From Hyphomicrobiales bacterium (GTDB taxonomy: Bacteria > Pseudomonadota > Alphaproteobacteria > Rhizobiales > Rhizobiaceae): DNA of 64,000 nt. Made by a program: the position numbers and the translations under genes. The notes under the pieces are model-generated. The model made no database searches. It was given only the letters and a program-made list of their open reading frames with translations, and had not been told where the DNA came from. The number at the start of each line of letters is the position of its first letter. Within the stretch, counting starts at the first letter, position 1. Below are positions 8,960 to 18,133 of this stretch, one piece after another. The stretch lies in contig UBTA01000095.1 in NCBI GenBank assembly GCA_900468065.1, positions 1-64,000 on the forward strand, in the 5' to 3' direction.

Positions 8960-9265
8960 TTATTCCTTGGGCTTGCTTGCCTCAAAGGCCGCCTTCTGTT
9001 CGCCGGAGGCTTCCCGCTGGTTGAGCGCCCGCCACTCCTCGTACGGCATGCCATAGACGATCTCGCGGGAGGTTTCCTTGTCCATATCGACGCCCGCAGC
9101 GTTGGCCGCATCGCGATACCAGTTGGACAGGCAGTTGCGGCAAAATCCGGCAAGGTTCATCAGGTCGATATTCTGCACATCGCTGCGTTCGCGTAAGTGG
9201 GAAACCAGGCGGCGGAAGGCGGCGGCTTCGAATTCGAGCTGTTGTTGTGGTGTCAGGTCGCTCAT
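8960..9265 (-). CDS. DUF1244 family protein
   Basis: 101 residues, cytoplasmic, mostly helical. The GFCRNCLSNWY segment with two cysteines and the YGMPYEEWR block are typical of DUF1244, a family of unknown function conserved in alphaproteobacteria. It follows the N-formylglutamate amidohydrolase gene by 19 bases on the same strand, so the two are probably one transcript. Confidence 0.88.
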   Translation of the reverse strand: MSDLTPQQQLEFEAAAFRRLVSHLRERSDVQNIDLMNLAGFCRNCLSNWYRDAANAAGVDMDKETSREIVYGMPYEEWRALNQREASGEQKAAFEASKPKE

Positions 9266-9284
9266 CGTTGGTCTCTTTCAGCTG

Positions 9285-10079
9285 TCAGAACGCATAGGGT
9301 CCGGTGCGTGATGGATAACGCCTGATTTCGTGCAATTCGGGGCGGGCGTTCAAATTGACAAGGATCGGTCCAAGTCGCTCATCCCATTCGGCCACGCCGC
9401 TATCGTCGCCGATCAGGTCCTGGCGCACTTCGATCAGCGCGTGGGCAAGGCCGGTTTCCATGCAATGGCGAAACATCGTGTCGCCGCGCAGGGCGCCATC
9501 ATAGGGCTCGTTGTCACCGACAAGGATATCGCCGGACACTTCAAGCGCTTCGATCAACGGGGTGACCGCGCGCGGATCGCTGTCCCAGAGAACGGCAGCA
9601 TGCCAGGGGCGGGGTACACCTTTCCAGGCTGGGGTATAGGAGTGGATGGAAATCACCAGCGGCGCCTTGCCGCTTGCAGAGCCAACGGATGCGATCGTCT
9701 GCGAAACGGCTTGGTGATACGGGCGATGGAAACGATTGAGGCGGGCGGCCCATTCGTCCGGGGTAATCGGATGGTTTCCGGGGATGATGGCACCGTCGGA
9801 AATCTTCATGATCAGCGTCGGATCGTCCTCGCCCCGGTTGGGGTCGATCAGCAGCCGTGAAAAGCAGCTGAGGACGGCGGGCACATTCAACCGCGCGGCC
9901 AATCGGCGGACAAGCGCCTCGACGCCGATGTCATAGGCGATGTGGCGCGCGAAGGCGCTTTCCGGAAGGCCGAGCTGGGCATATTCCGGCGGTAGGCGGT
10001 TTGTGGCGTGATCGGCAAGAATGACCAGTCCGGCCGACGGGTCGCCTTCAATGATCTCGAATGGTGATGTTTGCGGCAT
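9285..10079 (-). CDS. N-formylglutamate amidohydrolase family protein
   Basis: 264 residues. The family hydrolyses N-formyl-glutamate or related N-formyl/N-acyl amino acids and includes HutG2. Visible blocks: LVILADHATNRLP near the N-terminus, HIAYDIG, and SIHSYTP, with conserved D/H metal-ligand candidates. No histidine-utilisation genes are nearby, so a role in histidine degradation is not supported and the substrate is uncertain. No signal peptide. Confidence 0.85.
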   Translation of the reverse strand: MPQTSPFEIIEGDPSAGLVILADHATNRLPPEYAQLGLPESAFARHIAYDIGVEALVRRLAARLNVPAVLSCFSRLLIDPNRGEDDPTLIMKISDGAIIPGNHPITPDEWAARLNRFHRPYHQAVSQTIASVGSASGKAPLVISIHSYTPAWKGVPRPWHAAVLWDSDPRAVTPLIEALEVSGDILVGDNEPYDGALRGDTMFRHCMETGLAHALIEVRQDLIGDDSGVAEWDERLGPILVNLNARPELHEIRRYPSRTGPYAF

Positions 10080-10262
10080 ACAGTATCAACTTGTTTCATC
10101 CTTGACAAAATTTGATGGCATGCTGTTGTCGATATCGCAAGGCAATCGCGAATTTGCGATGTTTCCGACAACAAAAAGCCAGATGTAATCGATTAGAGTC
10201 GCGTTGACATTCAAGCCCTACCGTCGCAAGAAAGTCCCTCGACTAATCCCAACGGAGACCCA

Positions 10263-10748
10263 TTGGAAACCGTGTCCAGATATCCTTTTTCCAGGCTGAC
10301 TCTGCGGAACTGGTCCTTAAGCACCATTCTCCTCTTCGTTCTTACCGCGGTTTCGCCGGCCCTGATCGCAAGTGAAGCCCGCGCCGAGTTCCGCGTCTGC
10401 AACGGGACGCAGAATTTGGTCGGCGTGGCCATCGGTTACCGTGCCAAGGAAGGCTGGATCACCGAAGGCTGGTGGCAGGTGCCCGCGACAACGTGCGCCA
10501 CCCTGATCGAGGGTGAACTCCAATCACGATACTATTACCTCTATGCTGAAGATGCAGCTCGCGGTGGACGCTGGACAGGCGACGTCAATATGTGCGTTGC
10601 CGAAAACGAGTTCAAGGTGACCGGCGTGCAGGATTGCTTCGCGCGCGGTTTTCAGCGGATGGGGTTCAAGGAATACGACACGGGGCGTCAGGGAAGCTGG
10701 ATGGTTCAGCTGTCCGATACCCCAGGGACTCAAGAAAGCCACAACTGA
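10263..10748 (+). CDS. DUF1036 secreted protein
   Basis: 161 residues. A hydrophobic export segment near residues 15-38 (ILLFVLTAVSPALIASEARA) ends in a plausible AxA signal-peptidase site. The mature part matches DUF1036 (FRVCNGTQNLVGVAIGY; GWWQVPATTC; CVAENEFKV), a Cys-containing periplasmic domain of unknown function. Start is TTG at 10263, supported by GGAG 5 bases upstream; GTG 10272 is the alternative. The stop overlaps the pyk start (TGATG), an association often seen in rhizobia. Confidence 0.85.
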   Translation: METVSRYPFSRLTLRNWSLSTILLFVLTAVSPALIASEARAEFRVCNGTQNLVGVAIGYRAKEGWITEGWWQVPATTCATLIEGELQSRYYYLYAEDAARGGRWTGDVNMCVAENEFKVTGVQDCFARGFQRMGFKEYDTGRQGSWMVQLSDTPGTQESHN

Positions 10749-12187
10749 TGAAGCGGAATAGAAAAGTCAAAATCCTCGCAACGCTCGGACCGGCATCGGG
10801 CGAAGAAGAGATGATCCAGAAGCTGCATGAGGCGGGGGCTGATCTTTTCCGGATCAACATGAGCCATGCCAGCCACGACATGATGCGCACGCTGATCAAG
10901 CGCATCCGCAATGTCGAGGCGCGCTGCGGCCGCCCGATCGGCATTCTGGCCGACCTTCAGGGGCCAAAACTGCGCGTCGGCAAGTTTGCCGCCGGCAAGG
11001 TCGATCTGGTTCCCGGCCAGACCTTCACCCTCGACAACAAGGACGAGCCGGGCGACGCAACCCGCGTCTACCTTCCACACCCGGAAATCCTTGAATCGGT
11101 CAAGGCCGGCCACCGCCTGCTGATCGACGACGGCAAGCTGCATCTGCGCGCCGAGAAGTCCGATGGCAAGAGCATCGTTTGCACGGTTATCGCCGGCACC
11201 AAGATTTCCGATCGCAAGGGCGTCAGCCTTCCCGATACGCTGCTCAGTGTCGGTGCCTTGACCGAAAAGGACCGTGCCGACCTCGACGCCGTGCTCGAAA
11301 CCGAGGATGTCGACTGGGTCGCGCTGTCGTTCATTCAGCGTCCGGAGGATCTGTCCGAAGTCCGCAAGATTTCACGCGGCCGCGTCGGGCTGATGTCGAA
11401 GATCGAAAAGCCGCAGGCAATCGAGCGGATCGACGAAATCATCGAATTGTCCGATGCGCTGATGGTTGCCCGTGGCGACCTTGGCGTGGAAATGCCGCTT
11501 GAGGCGGTTCCCGGCCTGCAGAAACAGCTGATCCGCGCTGCCCGCCGCGCCGGTAAGCCGGTCGTCGTTGCCACGCAGATGCTGGAATCGATGATTTCGG
11601 CTCCGGTCCCGACCCGCGCCGAAGTATCCGACGTTGCGACGGCTGTGTTTGAAGGCGCTGACGCGATCATGCTATCGGCCGAATCGGCTTCCGGTGATTA
11701 TCCGGTGGAATCGGTTGCGACCATGGCGTCGATTGCCAGCAAGATCGAAACCGATCCGCATTATCCGGGCATCATCTACGCCCAGCGCACACCACCGGAA
11801 GCAACCGGTGCGGACGCGATTTCGCTGGCTGCCCACCAGATCGCCGAGACGCTCAAGCTGTCGGCCATAGTCTGTTACACGTCCTCCGGCACGACCGGCC
11901 TGCGCACCGCGCGCGAGCGTCCGCAGGTTCCGATCCTGGCGTTGTCACCGGTTATCCAGACGGCACGCCGTCTCTCCGTCGTCTGGGGCCTGCACTGCGT
12001 CGTCACGTCCGATGCGACCGATCTGGACGACATGGTCAACCGCGCCTGCCGTATCGTCGCCACTGAAGGTTTCGGCAAACCGGGCGACCGGGTGATCATC
12101 TCGGCCGGTGTGCCGCTCGGAACACCGGGCGCCACCAACATGCTGCGCATCGCCTATATCGGCTCCGACGGCCTCAGCGGCGTCTGA
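10748..12187 (+). CDS. pyk: Pyruvate kinase
   Basis: 479 residues. Transfers phosphate from phosphoenolpyruvate to ADP, the last step of glycolysis and Entner-Doudoroff metabolism. Family blocks: KILATLGPAS at the start, RINMSH, ILADLQGPKLR, SKIEKPQAIERID around the catalytic lysine, and VARGDLGVEMP. The C-terminal regulatory domain is complete. ATG 10748 overlaps the upstream DUF1036 stop; the open frame continues upstream to 10592 but without pyruvate-kinase similarity. Ends before a strong terminator. Confidence 0.97.
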   Translation: MKRNRKVKILATLGPASGEEEMIQKLHEAGADLFRINMSHASHDMMRTLIKRIRNVEARCGRPIGILADLQGPKLRVGKFAAGKVDLVPGQTFTLDNKDEPGDATRVYLPHPEILESVKAGHRLLIDDGKLHLRAEKSDGKSIVCTVIAGTKISDRKGVSLPDTLLSVGALTEKDRADLDAVLETEDVDWVALSFIQRPEDLSEVRKISRGRVGLMSKIEKPQAIERIDEIIELSDALMVARGDLGVEMPLEAVPGLQKQLIRAARRAGKPVVVATQMLESMISAPVPTRAEVSDVATAVFEGADAIMLSAESASGDYPVESVATMASIASKIETDPHYPGIIYAQRTPPEATGADAISLAAHQIAETLKLSAIVCYTSSGTTGLRTARERPQVPILALSPVIQTARRLSVVWGLHCVVTSDATDLDDMVNRACRIVATEGFGKPGDRVIISAGVPLGTPGATNMLRIAYIGSDGLSGV

Positions 12188-12206
12188 GACACGCTATAAG
12201 CTCATG

Positions 12207-12238
12207 AAAAAACCGCCGGAGCGATCCGGCGGTTTTTT
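12207..12238. terminator. Terminator shared by pyk and the convergent gene
   Basis: 14-bp perfect stem (AAAAAACCGCCGGA / TCCGGCGGTTTTTT) with GCGA loop, effective in both directions. Confidence 0.92.
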
Positions 12239-12257
12239 TGTTTTGTGGTCTGGCTGG

Positions 12258-12989
12258 TCAGATGGTGATGCTGATGGGGATCGCGGTCGTCATGCTTGGC
12301 GCTCCTGCTGGGGAGCCGCTGCCGAGCGCTGCGTTCAGGCCTTCGATTGCCTGGTTCAGGCTTTCGCCGGACTTCTGCGCTTCGCTTATGGCATACTGGT
12401 CGGCATTCTTCTGCTCACGCATGCGGCGCACGGCCTCTTCGAGCAAGGCCTTGATCTCCTGCGCCACGGCCTTGAATTCCTCAAGCGTCTTGCGGTCATC
12501 GGCGGAGACGGCCTTTTGCTCCGCGCCATCCTTCATCGTGTCCTGATAGGCCTTCTGGGCAAAGGACATGTCGTCTTCAGCGCTGTCGGTCGTCGCGGCT
12601 GTCTGCGCATCGGACTGTCCGGCCAGCGTCGCCGCAGCCTCCGTCATGCTGGTCGCACCGGCTCCTGTGCTCGATCCGGCTGAAACGGCCGACGCAAAGT
12701 CCTTGGCCGCGGCACCGACTTCGCGGGCCAGATGGCCTGCCTGCCGGGCGAGGATTTCCGGATCGAAATTCCAGCGGCGCAGGAATTCCAGCTGCTTCTT
12801 GGCGTCATCCAGTTTTTGCTTGGCCCGCGCCTTTATGTCGTCGGCATCCGTTTCGGCCGTACTTTTCAGCATGACGAGCGCCCGGTCCCGCAGGCTTTGC
12901 GTATCGGCCGCCACCCCCGCAGAGGACGTACCCGTTGCAGCCGTCGTGTTTCGCAAGGGGTAGGTTGTGGCAATGCCGCCGATTTGCAT
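12258..12989 (-). CDS. Hypothetical Ala-rich coiled-coil protein
   Basis: 243 residues from ATG 12989, which has GGAGGT 6 bases upstream; the longer frame to 13031 is not used. I do not recognise the family. The N-terminus (MQIGGIATTYPLRN) lacks a signal peptide. Residues about 30-90 and 160-215 are charged and predicted helical (KARAKQKLDDAKKQLEFLRR; EEFKAVAQEIKALLEEAVRR). Between them is a low-complexity Ala/Ser/Thr/Gly linker. The tail is small and hydrophobic. Architecture resembles a structural or secreted helical protein, but nothing nearby shows a function. Monocistronic and convergent with pyk. Confidence 0.7.
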   Translation of the reverse strand: MQIGGIATTYPLRNTTAATGTSSAGVAADTQSLRDRALVMLKSTAETDADDIKARAKQKLDDAKKQLEFLRRWNFDPEILARQAGHLAREVGAAAKDFASAVSAGSSTGAGATSMTEAAATLAGQSDAQTAATTDSAEDDMSFAQKAYQDTMKDGAEQKAVSADDRKTLEEFKAVAQEIKALLEEAVRRMREQKNADQYAISEAQKSGESLNQAIEGLNAALGSGSPAGAPSMTTAIPISITI

Positions 12990-13075
12990 GAATAGGACCT
13001 CCAGATTGAGGCCGCACGTTGCAATCGTCAACTTGCATGGGGCTGGCGTGTTAGCGGTTAAGCTGCTGAAAGAAG

Positions 13076-14101
13076 CTAGTTTACCACCCTAATCCCAGTC
13101 TCCGCCTCTGCCGCCAGCGCGTTCAGGTCGCGCTTCTTGCCGGCCAGCGATTCGATTGCGGCAATCGCTAAGTCGGTGACGATGTAGTCCGGCTTGTGGC
13201 CGAGATTGTGAATGCGCAGCAGCGTCGATCCTGCGATGTCCTCGTGCAGTTGCCGCGAGTGGATCTCCGGCAGGACGACGCGGTCGGCATCGCCGGTGAT
13301 GATCACGGTCGGGGCCTTGATCTCCTTGTAGCGCGGCGAGACACGCTTCACATAGTCGAGCAGATTGGCGATATCGATGGCGTTGTTGCGAAAGGCCGCA
13401 GGTCTGATCGCCAGATAGGCGGCCGTGTCCTCGATGTAGCTGTCAGGACGTGGGTTGGGCGCAAAGACGTATTTGGTCGCCTTGTCGATGGAGGCGAGGC
13501 CGATGGGCGGCGCCACGAGCGTGGCAAACAACCAGCCGAGCACCGGCGTCTTGGTGATGCGGTAATACCATTCGATGCCGCCGGGCCAGGGGTGGGTGGC
13601 CGGGGACAGAAACAGCAGGCCGGCCACCATGTCCTTATGGTTGAGGGCGAAGGTGGCGGCAATCGCGCCGCCGAAAGAATGGCTGACGATGATGGCTTTG
13701 TTGATGCCGCGTTTTTTCATCAACGCAGCGATCGCGTCGGCCTGACCGTCGGGATAGGCATTCTGCGGGCCGCCGCGGTCGGAGAAGCCGAGGCCGGGAC
13801 GGTCGAGGAACAGCATGTCGGCGCGGCCCTCCAGCTTGCTCCTGAAGGCAACCATCGGGTCGCGCAGATTGGCGCTCGCCCCATGGATGAAAACGAGGGT
13901 GGGGAGGTCGGCGTTCTTCGGGCGCGGTACGTAGACGCTGTTCATCCGGTAGCCGCCGACATCGATCCGCTCACCGGTATTGGGATTGTCCCGTTCGAAG
14001 GCCGCTGCCTGATAGGAGCTGAAACCGAACCCGGTGACGAGGGCGGCAAGGAAGAAGGATGCAACGAACAGCATGACTTTCTTGAAAACGAAATTCATCA
14101 A
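13076..14101 (-). CDS. Alpha/beta hydrolase, membrane-anchored or exported
   Basis: 341 residues. A hydrophobic segment (residues 8-28) anchors or exports the protein. The alpha/beta fold follows, with oxyanion loop FIHGASAN near 72-79, nucleophile elbow SHSFGG (Ser about 142), an acid in TGDADRVV and a histidine in NLGHKPDY, so the catalytic triad is complete. Substrate unknown; it resembles lipase/haloperoxidase-like hydrolases. The next gene on the minus strand ends 92 bases away. Confidence 0.85.
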   Translation of the reverse strand: MMNFVFKKVMLFVASFFLAALVTGFGFSSYQAAAFERDNPNTGERIDVGGYRMNSVYVPRPKNADLPTLVFIHGASANLRDPMVAFRSKLEGRADMLFLDRPGLGFSDRGGPQNAYPDGQADAIAALMKKRGINKAIIVSHSFGGAIAATFALNHKDMVAGLLFLSPATHPWPGGIEWYYRITKTPVLGWLFATLVAPPIGLASIDKATKYVFAPNPRPDSYIEDTAAYLAIRPAAFRNNAIDIANLLDYVKRVSPRYKEIKAPTVIITGDADRVVLPEIHSRQLHEDIAGSTLLRIHNLGHKPDYIVTDLAIAAIESLAGKKRDLNALAAEAETGIRVVN

Positions 14102-14193
14102 TCACTCTTCCGCGCGCTTGCCAATCGTCCGGATGAACCGGTTATCATCGGATACGAAGAAGAGGGCGCTACGGTTTCGCCGGGCAGGCAGAA

Positions 14194-14799
14194 TTACGTC
14201 CTGTTGCCGGCAAGTTTTTCTTCCAGCTCGCCAAGCTGCTCCTGTGCCTTGCGGTCGGCGGGGTAGATGTCGAGGAATTGTTCCCAGGCGCGTAGTGCCA
14301 ACTCATCCTGCCCGGAGGATGTAAGGATCGCCGCCATCCCGGCAAGCGCTCCGAAATGGCGGGGTTCGATCGCCAGCACCTGATTGATGTCGGACATCGA
14401 CTTGCGGTAGTTGCCCATCTGGTAATGCAGCGTCGCCCGCTGGTTCCAGCCTTCGACATAGTGCGGGGAGAGGGTGATAACCTGGTCGAAAATATCCAGC
14501 GCCGTTGCCTGCCGGTTGGTTTCGACGGCCTTTGATGCCCATTGCATCAGGAGATTGACGGTGGCGCTGCCGGAATCCTGCCACTCCACGCGAATCCGGT
14601 TGGAAATCTCGCGTGCCTTGTCTTGATCGCGTTCCCGCTTCAATTCGGCAAAGAGCGTATCGAGCCGCTGCTTTGGCGTCGTCAGTTCAGACGCCACCGA
14701 GGCCTGGGCTGCATCAGCGGCAAAGGCCGGTAAGGGGCTGGCGATGGATAAAGCCAGCATTCCGCCGAGAATCAAAAATGAAGACATGAGTTTAGCCAT
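14194..14799 (-). CDS. Periplasmic tetratricopeptide-repeat protein
   Basis: 201 residues. Signal peptide at 1-27 (SSFLILGGMLALS... ending AFAA). The mature protein has TPR-like helical pairs, clearest at about residues 90-175 (TALDIFDQVITLSPHYVEGWNQRA; RKSMSDINQVLAIEPRHFGALAG), suggesting a protein-protein scaffold in the periplasm. Function unknown. Confidence 0.82.
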   Translation of the reverse strand: MAKLMSSFLILGGMLALSIASPLPAFAADAAQASVASELTTPKQRLDTLFAELKRERDQDKAREISNRIRVEWQDSGSATVNLLMQWASKAVETNRQATALDIFDQVITLSPHYVEGWNQRATLHYQMGNYRKSMSDINQVLAIEPRHFGALAGMAAILTSSGQDELALRAWEQFLDIYPADRKAQEQLGELEEKLAGNRT

Positions 14800-14961
14800 G
14801 GCAGATAAGGTAGTCCGCCATGGCCGAAGATCAAATCAAATTTGAGACATCAACTGATGAACCGCCAGGATAACCGGCTTTGTTGAAAGCAGGCGTATCC
14901 GCGCGCACTCAATCCATGCGTGTTCGTTCCGAAAGCGCAAACTTCCGGCGCGCACGATGGA

Positions 14962-15087
14962 TCAGCCCTGACGGGCCTTGAAGCGCGGGTTCAGCTTGTT
15001 GATGATGTAGACGCGACCCTTGCGGCGAACCAGACGGTTTTCGCGGTGACGGGACTTCAGCGACTTAAGCGAATTTTTGATCTTCAT
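14962..15087 (-). CDS. rpmJ: 50S ribosomal protein L36, zinc-independent type
   Basis: 41 residues, read directly from the minus strand: [14 protein letters not shown]..., ending RFKARQG. It is a basic protein of the large ribosomal subunit. It has no cysteines, so it is the long C-minus (YkgO-like) form that does not need zinc. A 126-base frame from ATG 15087 to TGA 14962, preceded by an untranslated leader of roughly 100 bases with a promoter candidate near 15192-15219. Confidence 0.94.
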   Translation of the reverse strand: MKIKNSLKSLKSRHRENRLVRRKGRVYIINKLNPRFKARQG

Positions 15088-15191
15088 TTTTCTGATCCGC
15101 AGTTTCGGCGACTTTTGAATTCGCCGGTCTTTAACAATCAAAAGCGCGCTTGCAGACCGTTAAGGCCGAGCGCGCTCTTAGGGTGGCAGGC

Positions 15192-15219
15192 AAATAACCC
15201 GGCATCGTAAAAGTGTCAA
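15192..15219 (-). promoter_or_regulatory. Candidate sigma-70-type promoter of rpmJ
   Basis: On the minus strand TTGACA (15219-15214) and TTATTT (15197-15192) are separated by 16 bases. The inferred transcript has a leader of about 95 bases. A GCGCGC-armed hairpin with a short T-run at 15142-15178 lies in this leader and could instead end purK transcripts. Confidence 0.5.
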
Positions 15220-15272
15220 CCGCAGAGAGCCTGTTTTCACGGCGGTTGGTGGCTTTTCTGTGAGTTAAACCC

Positions 15273-16322
15273 TCAGTCAAGCCAGGTGACATGCCCCATC
15301 TTTCGCCCCGGCCGCGCTTCTGTCTTGCCATAGAGGTGAACGAGCGTATTGGGTTTGGCGAGCCAGACCGGCAGGTCGTCTATATCGTCGCCGATCAGGT
15401 TCTGCATCACGCAGCCGGAGTGGCGGGCGCCGTCCGACAGAGCCAGTCCGGTAATGGCGCGGATATGCTGCTCGAACTGCGAGACCACGCAGGCAGCTTC
15501 CGTCCAGTGGCCGGAATTGTGGACGCGCGGGGCGATCTCGTTGGCGATCAGCGTGCCGTCCGCCAGCACGAAAAACTCGACGCCGATGACGCCGATATAG
15601 CCAAGCGCCGTGAGTATCGCCGTGGCTGCAAGGCGGGCTGCCTCGGCGGTTGCCTCGTTGATCGAGGCGGGAACGGTGGATGTGTGGAGAATGCCCTGGC
15701 GATGGATGTTTTCTGCCGGATCGTAGCAAGCAATGGTGCCATCGGTACCGCGCGCGGCGATGATGGAGATCTCCCGCTCGAAGGCGACGAAGCTTTCGAG
15801 AATGCACGGAACGCCGCCGAGCGCCAGATAGGCGCCGGCCGGATCGTCGGCCTCGTTTCGGAACACGCGCTGGCCCTTGCCGTCATAACCGAGGCGACGG
15901 GTTTTCAGGACCCCCTTGCCGGAGAAGTCGGCAAGTGCCCGCTCAAGATCATCCTGGCTGTCAATCGCGTGAAAACGAGCCGTCTCGATGCCGCAGCCGT
16001 TGAGGAACTGTTTTTCCGTCACCCGGTCCTGCGATGTTTCCAGGGCCTTCGGGGGCGGAAAGACCGGCAGGGAGCGGGCAAGATGTTCCGCAGCATCGAC
16101 GGGAACGTTCTCGAATTCGTAGGTGACGATGTCACATGCGGCCGCAAGCCGTTCCAGCGCTTCCGCGTCGTCGTAGGCGGCGACGATCTGACCATTGGCG
16201 GCTTGCGCTGCCGGACAGTCGATCTGCGGTTCCAGTATGATGGTGCGGAAATTCAGCCGGGCTGCGGCCATGGCAAGCATGCGGGCGAGCTGGCCGCCAC
16301 CGATGATGCCGATCGTTCTCAT
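15273..16322 (-). CDS. purK: N5-carboxyaminoimidazole ribonucleotide synthase
   Basis: 349 residues. ATP-grasp enzyme making N5-CAIR from AIR and bicarbonate in purine synthesis. It begins with the [14 protein letters not shown] nucleotide-fold motif. The ATP-grasp core follows ([28 protein letters not shown]) and [13 protein letters not shown] near residue 270. Overlaps the purE stop by an ATGA junction, so purE and purK are coupled and their products act consecutively. Confidence 0.96.
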   Translation of the reverse strand: MRTIGIIGGGQLARMLAMAAARLNFRTIILEPQIDCPAAQAANGQIVAAYDDAEALERLAAACDIVTYEFENVPVDAAEHLARSLPVFPPPKALETSQDRVTEKQFLNGCGIETARFHAIDSQDDLERALADFSGKGVLKTRRLGYDGKGQRVFRNEADDPAGAYLALGGVPCILESFVAFEREISIIAARGTDGTIACYDPAENIHRQGILHTSTVPASINEATAEAARLAATAILTALGYIGVIGVEFFVLADGTLIANEIAPRVHNSGHWTEAACVVSQFEQHIRAITGLALSDGARHSGCVMQNLIGDDIDDLPVWLAKPNTLVHLYGKTEARPGRKMGHVTWLD

Positions 16323-16819
16323 GCCTGGTCCACGGGATATTCGGCAACTGCAGCGCTCTGCTGTTCGCGCCAGTCGTCGAGCCGGTCGGCAAGATCGGGA
16401 TCGCTGAGCGCCAGAACGGCGGCTGCAAGAAGGGCTGCATTGATGGCGCCGGCGCGGCCGATCGCCAAGGTGCCGACGGGAATGCCGGCCGGCATCTGGA
16501 CGATGGAGAGCAGGCTGTCCTGGCCGGAGAGCGCCTTGGACTGGACCGGAACCCCGAATACAGGAAGGGGCGTCATTGCCGCCGTCATGCCGGGCAGGTG
16601 GGCAGCACCGCCAGCACCGGCGATGATCACCTTGAAGCCCTCGTCGCGGGCGCCTCTGGCAAAATTGATCAGCCTATCGACTGTGCGGTGCGCCGAAACG
16701 ATACGGGCATCATAGGCGATGTCGAGGGCGTCGAGCGTGTCGGCGGCATTCTTCATGGTTTCCCAGTCGGACTGGCTCCCCATGATGATGGCGACGGGCG
16801 GGGTTGCTGCTTTCGTCAC
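16319..16819 (-). CDS. purE: N5-carboxyaminoimidazole ribonucleotide mutase
   Basis: 166 residues. Converts N5-CAIR to CAIR. Family motifs: [13 protein letters not shown] near the N-terminus, VSAHRT near residue 42 with the catalytic histidine, and [11 protein letters not shown] near 68-78. Length matches class I PurE. First gene of the purEK pair. Confidence 0.96.
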   Translation of the reverse strand: MTKAATPPVAIIMGSQSDWETMKNAADTLDALDIAYDARIVSAHRTVDRLINFARGARDEGFKVIIAGAGGAAHLPGMTAAMTPLPVFGVPVQSKALSGQDSLLSIVQMPAGIPVGTLAIGRAGAINAALLAAAVLALSDPDLADRLDDWREQQSAAVAEYPVDQA

Positions 16820-16915
16820 GTTGTTCGTTCCGCTTTGTTACAAGGCCGGGTTACAAGAGGGCCGAAGGTCCGGCCGGAGCGTTCGCAGCGTATCCTGGCG
16901 GGACACGCAAGGGCT

Positions 16916-17119
16916 TCAGGCGATGATATCGGGAATGATCATGTCTTCGAACTTGGTGATCTTGTCCTTGATGACCAGCTTCTTCTTCTTCATCCGCTGG
17001 ATGCGCAGAGCGTCACAGCCCGTCTGGATCATCGCATTGATCGCAACATCATAGTCTTCATGTTCCTGCCTCAGCCGCGCTACGCCCAGTCTGAGTTCGG
17101 CCTGATCCTGATCTGGCAT
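16916..17119 (-). CDS. DUF465 (YdcH-family) small protein
   Basis: 67 residues from ATG 17119; the frame is open upstream but GGGGAA sits at a proper distance from this ATG. A helical hairpin with a central basic run (RMKKKKLVIKDKITK) identifies the DUF465/YdcH family, short helical proteins of unknown role common in alphaproteobacteria. It differs from most by a longer first helix with a cysteine. Transcribed away from a second DUF465 gene at 17361. Confidence 0.85.
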   Translation of the reverse strand: MPDQDQAELRLGVARLRQEHEDYDVAINAMIQTGCDALRIQRMKKKKLVIKDKITKFEDMIIPDIIA

Positions 17120-17218
17120 GCAATGTTCCCCGTCAGCGCCGGCAGCAGATAGTCTGCTATCCGCATGAATCGAGCGTCCTCTAGCACAGAATAGTTGGTA
17201 ACGGGAAGTTATCCCAAT

Positions 17219-17244
17219 ACCAAATCTCGACATCGAGATTTGGT
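17219..17244. promoter_or_regulatory. Perfect 12-bp palindrome between divergent DUF465 genes
   Basis: ACCAAATCTCGA and TCGAGATTTGGT separated by CA. It has no T-run on either side and sits about 100 bases from one gene start and 117 from the other, as expected of a shared operator. Confidence 0.55.
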
Positions 17245-17360
17245 GCCGGCCACGATTTCGCCTTCGACAAATGAAAAATAGCATGGCACACTATCTCGGT
17301 TGATACGTGGAACACCCGGCATCTACCGATCGGGTGCAAGCAAAAGGAAGGGACTGCCAC

Positions 17361-17534
17361 ATGACCATTGAGGCTCATCTTGCAACGCTTGAGAAAAAAC
17401 ATGGTGTTTTGGAGCAGGAGCTCCACTCGGCCCTCATACAGCCGTCTGTCCAGGATCAGCATATTGCTGACATCAAGCGTCGGAAGCTGCGCTTGAAGGA
17501 CGAAATTGAGAAGATTCGTTCTTCAACTCACTGA
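17361..17534 (+). CDS. DUF465 (YdcH-family) small protein
   Basis: 57 residues from ATG 17361, with AAGGAAGGG upstream. Typical DUF465: two helices (EAHLATLEKKHGVLEQELH; QDQHIADIKRRKLRLKDEI) joined by a short turn. Function unknown; presumably a small dimeric coiled-coil protein. Divergent from its paralogue at 16916. No gene is seen in the following 196 bases. Confidence 0.87.
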   Translation: MTIEAHLATLEKKHGVLEQELHSALIQPSVQDQHIADIKRRKLRLKDEIEKIRSSTH

Positions 17535-17730
17535 TTACAGAAAGCAATCACATTCATCGGGAGACTTGTGTTCCAGCGCATATATTGAATGCCGGAAAGC
17601 CAAACTGAATTTTGAAGGCCGGTTTCAAGCGTTGTCGATAAAGCGGATTTGGTTGGTGCGGACATGAGGTTCGCCAAAACTCCGCAAGTATTGAGTTTCC
17701 CGATGGCTGGCCATTGCGGCCGCCTCCCCC

Positions 17731-17991
17731 TCACGACCAGAACTGATCCAGCCAGAGATTGACCCGGTCAAAGCCCGGCTTGTTGATTGCGTAGATCCGT
17801 CTCGTGCCGCTGGCTGACACGGAAACCAGATTTGAATCCAGCAGTGCCTTGAGATGCTGCGATACGGCGGGGCGGCTGATCGGCAGTCCTTCGGCCAACT
17901 CGTTGACCGTCCGCGGCGCGCGCCGCAATTCCTCCAGCAGATATCGCCGGTTCGGGTCCGAGATCGCATCGAAGGGATCAGCGTGTGACAT
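17731..17991 (-). CDS. ArsR-family transcriptional regulator
   Basis: 86 residues. Winged HTH of the SdpR/ArsR type: DAISDPNRRYLLEEL, then ISRPAVSQHLKALLDSNLV as recognition region and a TRRIYAIN wing. No metal-binding CxC is visible. Such regulators often precede an SRPBCC gene; here none follows, and 17535-17730 shows no recognisable remnant. Target unknown. Confidence 0.85.
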   Translation of the reverse strand: MSHADPFDAISDPNRRYLLEELRRAPRTVNELAEGLPISRPAVSQHLKALLDSNLVSVSASGTRRIYAINKPGFDRVNLWLDQFWS

Positions 17992-18133
17992 GGGGAAAAG
18001 CTAGGAGAAATAACGGCTCCCGGCAAGTAAATTGTGCAGTGCGGTAGAGGAATCTTGCTTTGCGGAATAAGGGTTGGGGGCGGGCAATTTCTACGGCCAG
18101 TCTGTAGCTCATTCCGGTCTTCGCACTGGCTGA

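Noticed and set aside
17535-17730. Remnant SRPBCC partner after the ArsR gene
   Set aside because: Translated in all minus-strand frames it shows no START-domain blocks; nothing supports a pseudogene.
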